DNA of 34,433 nt from the NCBI GenBank assembly GCA_016926915.1, contig JAFGNR010000232.1, positions 1 through 34,433 of the forward strand. Reading direction: 5' to 3'. This document shows, one piece after another, positions 32,061-34,433 of the stretch (positions are counted from its first letter, which is position 1; each line of letters begins with the position of its first letter). Made by a program: the position numbers and the translations under genes. This DNA is from Anaerolineae bacterium (GTDB taxonomy: Bacteria > Chloroflexota > Anaerolineae > B4-G1 > SLSP01). The notes under the pieces were generated by a model that did no database searches, was not told the origin of the DNA, and saw nothing but the letters and a program-made list of their open reading frames with translations.

Positions 32061-33185
32061 CTACTGACTAGCGTTGGACGGTGTGGGCCGGATAAGTCCA
32101 TCCATATCAATGGAAACGACCTGGCTCAAATCCCACAAGCTATCGTACAAAATCTGCAGGATGTACCCGGGATTGTGCGCGAATGCTCCCGGATCCTTCT
32201 GGATGTAATGATAGTTGTAGACTGTGCGAACCAGACGTGGCGTCCAACTCGCATAGCGATTTCCAAAGCTGATCTCGTCGGCGTCAACCTCTCCGTCGCC
32301 ATCTATATCGACCATGAAGTAAGGGAAGGCATCCGGGGCGTAGACAAGGGGCGTTTCTATAACCGTTGCGGCATACGTCTGGATGGCGGCATAGAGCTGC
32401 CGGTGCAAGGTTTCGATTTCATAGTAGATGCCCTCGTTTGCGTCTCCATCGCCGTCGAAGTCCAGTTCACCGGTACGGATATCCCACAGATCCCCGTAAT
32501 CAACCACGTTCACATGGCACGGGCTGCACTCATCTGGCGTGAGTGCCAGGCTATGCGCGTCGTGACATTCATAGCACGCGCGCAGCGTATCCGTGTGCTC
32601 GAAGAAACCGGCATAGCTCCGATCCTCATATTGGTACGCACCCTGGACATCGGCGCCCATTTTCGTTGCGGCGCCGACGGCATAATGGACGTTGATGAAG
32701 CCCAAGGCCTCGGATACCTCATCCTCCGGCAAACCGGCAATGGCTTCCCGCACGCTTAAGGTAGACTGACGTCCCTGGTGACACTGCATGCAGACAGCTT
32801 CGGGTCCTAGTTCCGCGACTTCTGCGCCTGAGGGAAACGTGACGCGTGTCATCTCATGAGCTGCAGTGTTATGGCAGGCATAACAGTAGATTGCCGAACC
32901 GGTTCTAGCTTCACGATCCACGACACGGGCTGCCGTTCCATCCTCGCCTAAGAAATCCAAATAGCCATAGGTGCTATGACACTTAGCACAGGAGGTGGGA
33001 ATCACAGGAGGTTCATCCTCATCCCAATGCACAAAGGATTCAGACATCCGGTCGGCATGCCCAGAAGTTGCCCATTTGCGACTGAGTACCTCCACCGGTT
33101 CCGAACGCACGTTGAGGTAGACAAAGATCGATAGACTCGCAATAATCAACACGCCTAACAACAACAAGAGGTTTTTTCGGTTCAT
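32061..33185 (-). CDS. Pentaheme c-type cytochrome with EF-hand-like motifs
   Basis: A 374-residue exported cytochrome. An uncleaved anchor or signal sequence (residues about 5-25) precedes five CxxCH sites at 66-70, 101-105, 132-136, 204-208 and 220-224. Two DxDGDG loops typical of calcium binding (about 242-252 FDGDGDANEG and 293-304 IDGDGEVDADE) lie in the C-terminal, heme-free half. No other heme motifs are present. Such proteins work on the outer face of the membrane. With the neighbouring flavocytochrome, it could relay electrons to extracellular acceptors or a terminal oxidant. AAGGAG precedes the ATG. The family is not one I can name with certainty. Confidence 0.88.
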   Translation of the reverse strand: MNRKNLLLLLGVLIIASLSIFVYLNVRSEPVEVLSRKWATSGHADRMSESFVHWDEDEPPVIPTSCAKCHSTYGYLDFLGEDGTAARVVDREARTGSAIYCYACHNTAAHEMTRVTFPSGAEVAELGPEAVCMQCHQGRQSTLSVREAIAGLPEDEVSEALGFINVHYAVGAATKMGADVQGAYQYEDRSYAGFFEHTDTLRACYECHDAHSLALTPDECSPCHVNVVDYGDLWDIRTGELDFDGDGDANEGIYYEIETLHRQLYAAIQTYAATVIETPLVYAPDAFPYFMVDIDGDGEVDADEISFGNRYASWTPRLVRTVYNYHYIQKDPGAFAHNPGYILQILYDSLWDLSQVVSIDMDGLIRPTPSNASQ

Positions 33186-33215
33186 AGCTTCGCTTCTCCT
33201 TGAGTGAAGTTTTGA

Positions 33216-33604
33216 TCAACCGGCAGCTTGTACATCCGAAACACACCCTGGGGTTGCAGCGCAGGCAGGCAGGGCTTCTCCGCGCTCCCACTGAATCGTG
33301 ACATGATCGATACCGAACTGTTTTCCAAAGTGCGGGTCACATCCTTTACCAATGCATCATCACCCGCCGGGTCAGGCTTGAGCATGTGGACCGTCAACGC
33401 GGTTTCCGTCGTGCTCAAGGCCCACACATGTAGATCATGGATCGCTTGAACACCCGGCGTCTCCTCGAGCCGGAGACGCACAGCATTCAGATCGATGTCC
33501 GCTGGCACACCGCCTAGTGCCAGATGCAACGCATCACGAAACAACCGCCGTACTGGATGCGTATGTCCTTCCCCGGCGCGTTGGACGTCAGCGTCTTCAG
33601 CCAT
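33216..33604 (-). pseudogene. Stand-alone C-terminal domain of a CDF cation-efflux protein, one frameshift
   Basis: Only the cytosolic C-terminal domain of CzcD/ZitB-type exporters is present: LFRDALHLALGGVPADIDLNAV...IHDLHVWALSTTETALTVHML, plus a His in GEGHTHP. The six-helix transport domain is absent; the gene upstream is an unrelated membrane protein. The frame breaks at an A4 run (T4 on the plus strand, about 33321-33324). Adding one A gives TRTLEKQFGIDHVTIQWERGEALPAC and a TGA at 33216-33218, about 130 residues. The ATG at 33604 overlaps the stop of the upstream gene, so coupling is possible. It may be a real metal-binding domain, or a remnant of a deleted exporter. Confidence 0.75.
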
Positions 33605-34145
33605 TTGATGGCCGGCTCGCCAGCTCTTGCCGATGCATGAGGCGCGCCTGTATGAGAAGCCCGACGGCCAAAAGCCCGACAAAGACCACCAAGTTCCAGG
33701 GCTGAGATAAAGGAAGACTTCGCACAAGCAACGAGGCGCCGCTAAGCGACGAGAGCACAATCAATGACCAGTCAAACAGGGAGACAGTAACCAGCAGGCC
33801 GATGATCCCTCCCACAAGAGCCAGAACCCAGGTGAGTAAAGGAACATTGATTCCGACGATATCCAGAAAACTCAGCACAATGTAGCCGCCGCCTAGAAAT
33901 CCGGCAATACCTACCGCTACTTCCTGCAGGAAGATGGCGAGAACTGCCCCTACAACACCGGCAGCCAGCGCCACCACCAGGGTGAGCCACCCTGGCCATC
34001 CGACAACCCAGCGGGTGATGACTTCTATTGCCGACACGAACCCCACGCTACCCACAAAGAGCCAGAAGAGCTGGCGTCCAGAAACAAGTAACAGGATACT
34101 AATGACGATTTTCAATGCGGTCACAGCACCCTCCGCAATCCTCAT
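33597..34145 (-). CDS. DUF4203/TMEM198-like multi-pass membrane protein
   Basis: A 182-residue protein with about six or seven hydrophobic helices ([60 protein letters not shown], ...). The Gly-rich pattern matches DUF4203-type proteins of unknown function. The start at ATG 34145 overlaps the TGA of the preceding DUF1328 gene (ATGA); the track start is too long. It ends PSNG*, with the next ATG inside the final codons. No transport motif is visible. Confidence 0.75.
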   Translation of the reverse strand: MRIAEGAVTALKIVISILLLVSGRQLFWLFVGSVGFVSAIEVITRWVVGWPGWLTLVVALAAGVVGAVLAIFLQEVAVGIAGFLGGGYIVLSFLDIVGINVPLLTWVLALVGGIIGLLVTVSLFDWSLIVLSSLSGASLLVRSLPLSQPWNLVVFVGLLAVGLLIQARLMHRQELASRPSNG

Positions 34146-34309
34146 CGCGGCCAGATGCGGCGACCGAGAATCAGAGAAAGCACCAGCAAAACCAGGAAAA
34201 CGAAGAAAATGATCCTGGCAATCTCCGCAGCCACGCCGGCAATTCCGCCAAAGCCGAGAACGGCGGCGACGAGCGCAACAACCAAAAAGATGATAATCCA
34301 CCGAAGCAT
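34142..34309 (-). CDS. DUF1328-like small membrane protein
   Basis: A 55-residue protein with two hydrophobic helices ([22 protein letters not shown] and [19 protein letters not shown]) and a basic C-terminus (GRRIWPR). This is the usual layout of the YtjA/DUF1328 family, which is often found in stress-related gene sets. AAAGGAGG sits upstream of ATG 34309. The track start at 34336 reads through this RBS. It is translationally coupled to the next gene. Confidence 0.85.
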   Translation of the reverse strand: MLRWIIIFLVVALVAAVLGFGGIAGVAAEIARIIFFVFLVLLVLSLILGRRIWPR

Positions 34310-34333
34310 CAAACAACCTCCTTTGAACATAGC

Positions 34334-34373
34334 CATCTGCTTTCAGCCCTCAGCGGTCAGCAAGTCTGGCATT
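34334..34373 (-). repeat. Interspersed 40-bp repeat, copy C
   Basis: CATCTGCTTTCAGCCCTCAGC... differs from copy B at about six of 40 positions. It begins 24 nt upstream of the DUF1328 start, nearly the same distance as copy B from the BNR gene. The similarity appears to continue beyond the core towards the window end. Confidence 0.65.
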
Positions 34374-34433
34374 GAATAGCTGAGCGCCAAGCCATTCTTG
34401 CGTGTGGCGTAGGTAATGCCTGGCGCTAGGTGA

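Noticed and set aside
33040-33291. 83-residue minus-strand ORF MGARRSPACLRC...
   Set aside because: A shadow frame crossing the end of the CDF domain and the start of the pentaheme cytochrome; it has no family match and conflicts with a well-supported RBS and ATG.
1-34433. tRNA, rRNA, CRISPR array or insertion sequence
   Set aside because: I saw no cloverleaf-like sequence, regular short direct repeats with spacers, or transposase-like ORF on either strand.

Overview
The window reads as a bacterial chromosomal segment of moderate-to-high GC. It probably comes from a Chloroflexota-like (Anaerolineae/Caldilineae-type) organism. The main clue is the sugar-binding lipoprotein, whose Thr/Pro/Glu-rich linker after the lipobox Cys is typical of that group. 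A bacterial PolX with PHP domain, CUT1 sugar transporter genes and a CbpA/CbpM pair fit but do not prove it. I see no rRNA, tRNA, CRISPR array, transposase or phage gene.

Layout. Bases 1-3080 (+): a promoter, a soluble four-PAS histidine kinase and a truncated response-regulator receiver. 3087-4706 (-): a BON-domain protein with a damaged 5' end, CbpM and CbpA. CbpA is broken by two indels in homopolymer runs. 4898-7689 (+): a redox/iron block with a DJ-1/PfpI protein, a remnant of superoxide reductase, an encapsulated ferritin with a C-terminal cargo peptide, a family 1 encapsulin shell, an 80-residue unknown and a PAS protein. 7884-13372 (-): a small unknown and an FAD-dependent reductase, a rhomboid protease, and a CUT1 sugar ABC transporter (two permeases and a lipoprotein, no ATPase). 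13730-18445 (+): PolX (one frameshift), an isochorismatase-like hydrolase, a zinc-free quinone oxidoreductase and an MGDG-synthase-type glycosyltransferase. 18599-22061 (+): an sll1863-like coiled-coil stress protein, a PRC-barrel protein, dodecin and a CopB-type P-type ATPase. 22083-34309 (-): a BNR-repeat protein, a small Cys-rich protein, a complete pyruvate dehydrogenase complex (E1a, E1b, E2, E3) with PfkB inside the operon, a PRPP synthetase homologue, a ferric-reductase-like flavocytochrome next to a pentaheme cytochrome c, a stand-alone CDF C-terminal domain, and two small membrane proteins (DUF4203-like, DUF1328-like).

Together the genes look like a stress/redox/metal-homeostasis island. 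It combines iron mineralisation in a protein shell, copper export, flavin buffering, chaperones, BON and PRC proteins, extracytoplasmic electron transfer, and a central-carbon module (Pfk to PDH). The most notable items are the encapsulin-ferritin operon with the relic superoxide reductase, and a ~40-bp interspersed repeat that sits 23-26 nt upstream of a start codon in all three copies found. Also notable are several structured intergenic elements and a set of frameshifts. Three of these lie in homopolymers and may be sequencing errors.
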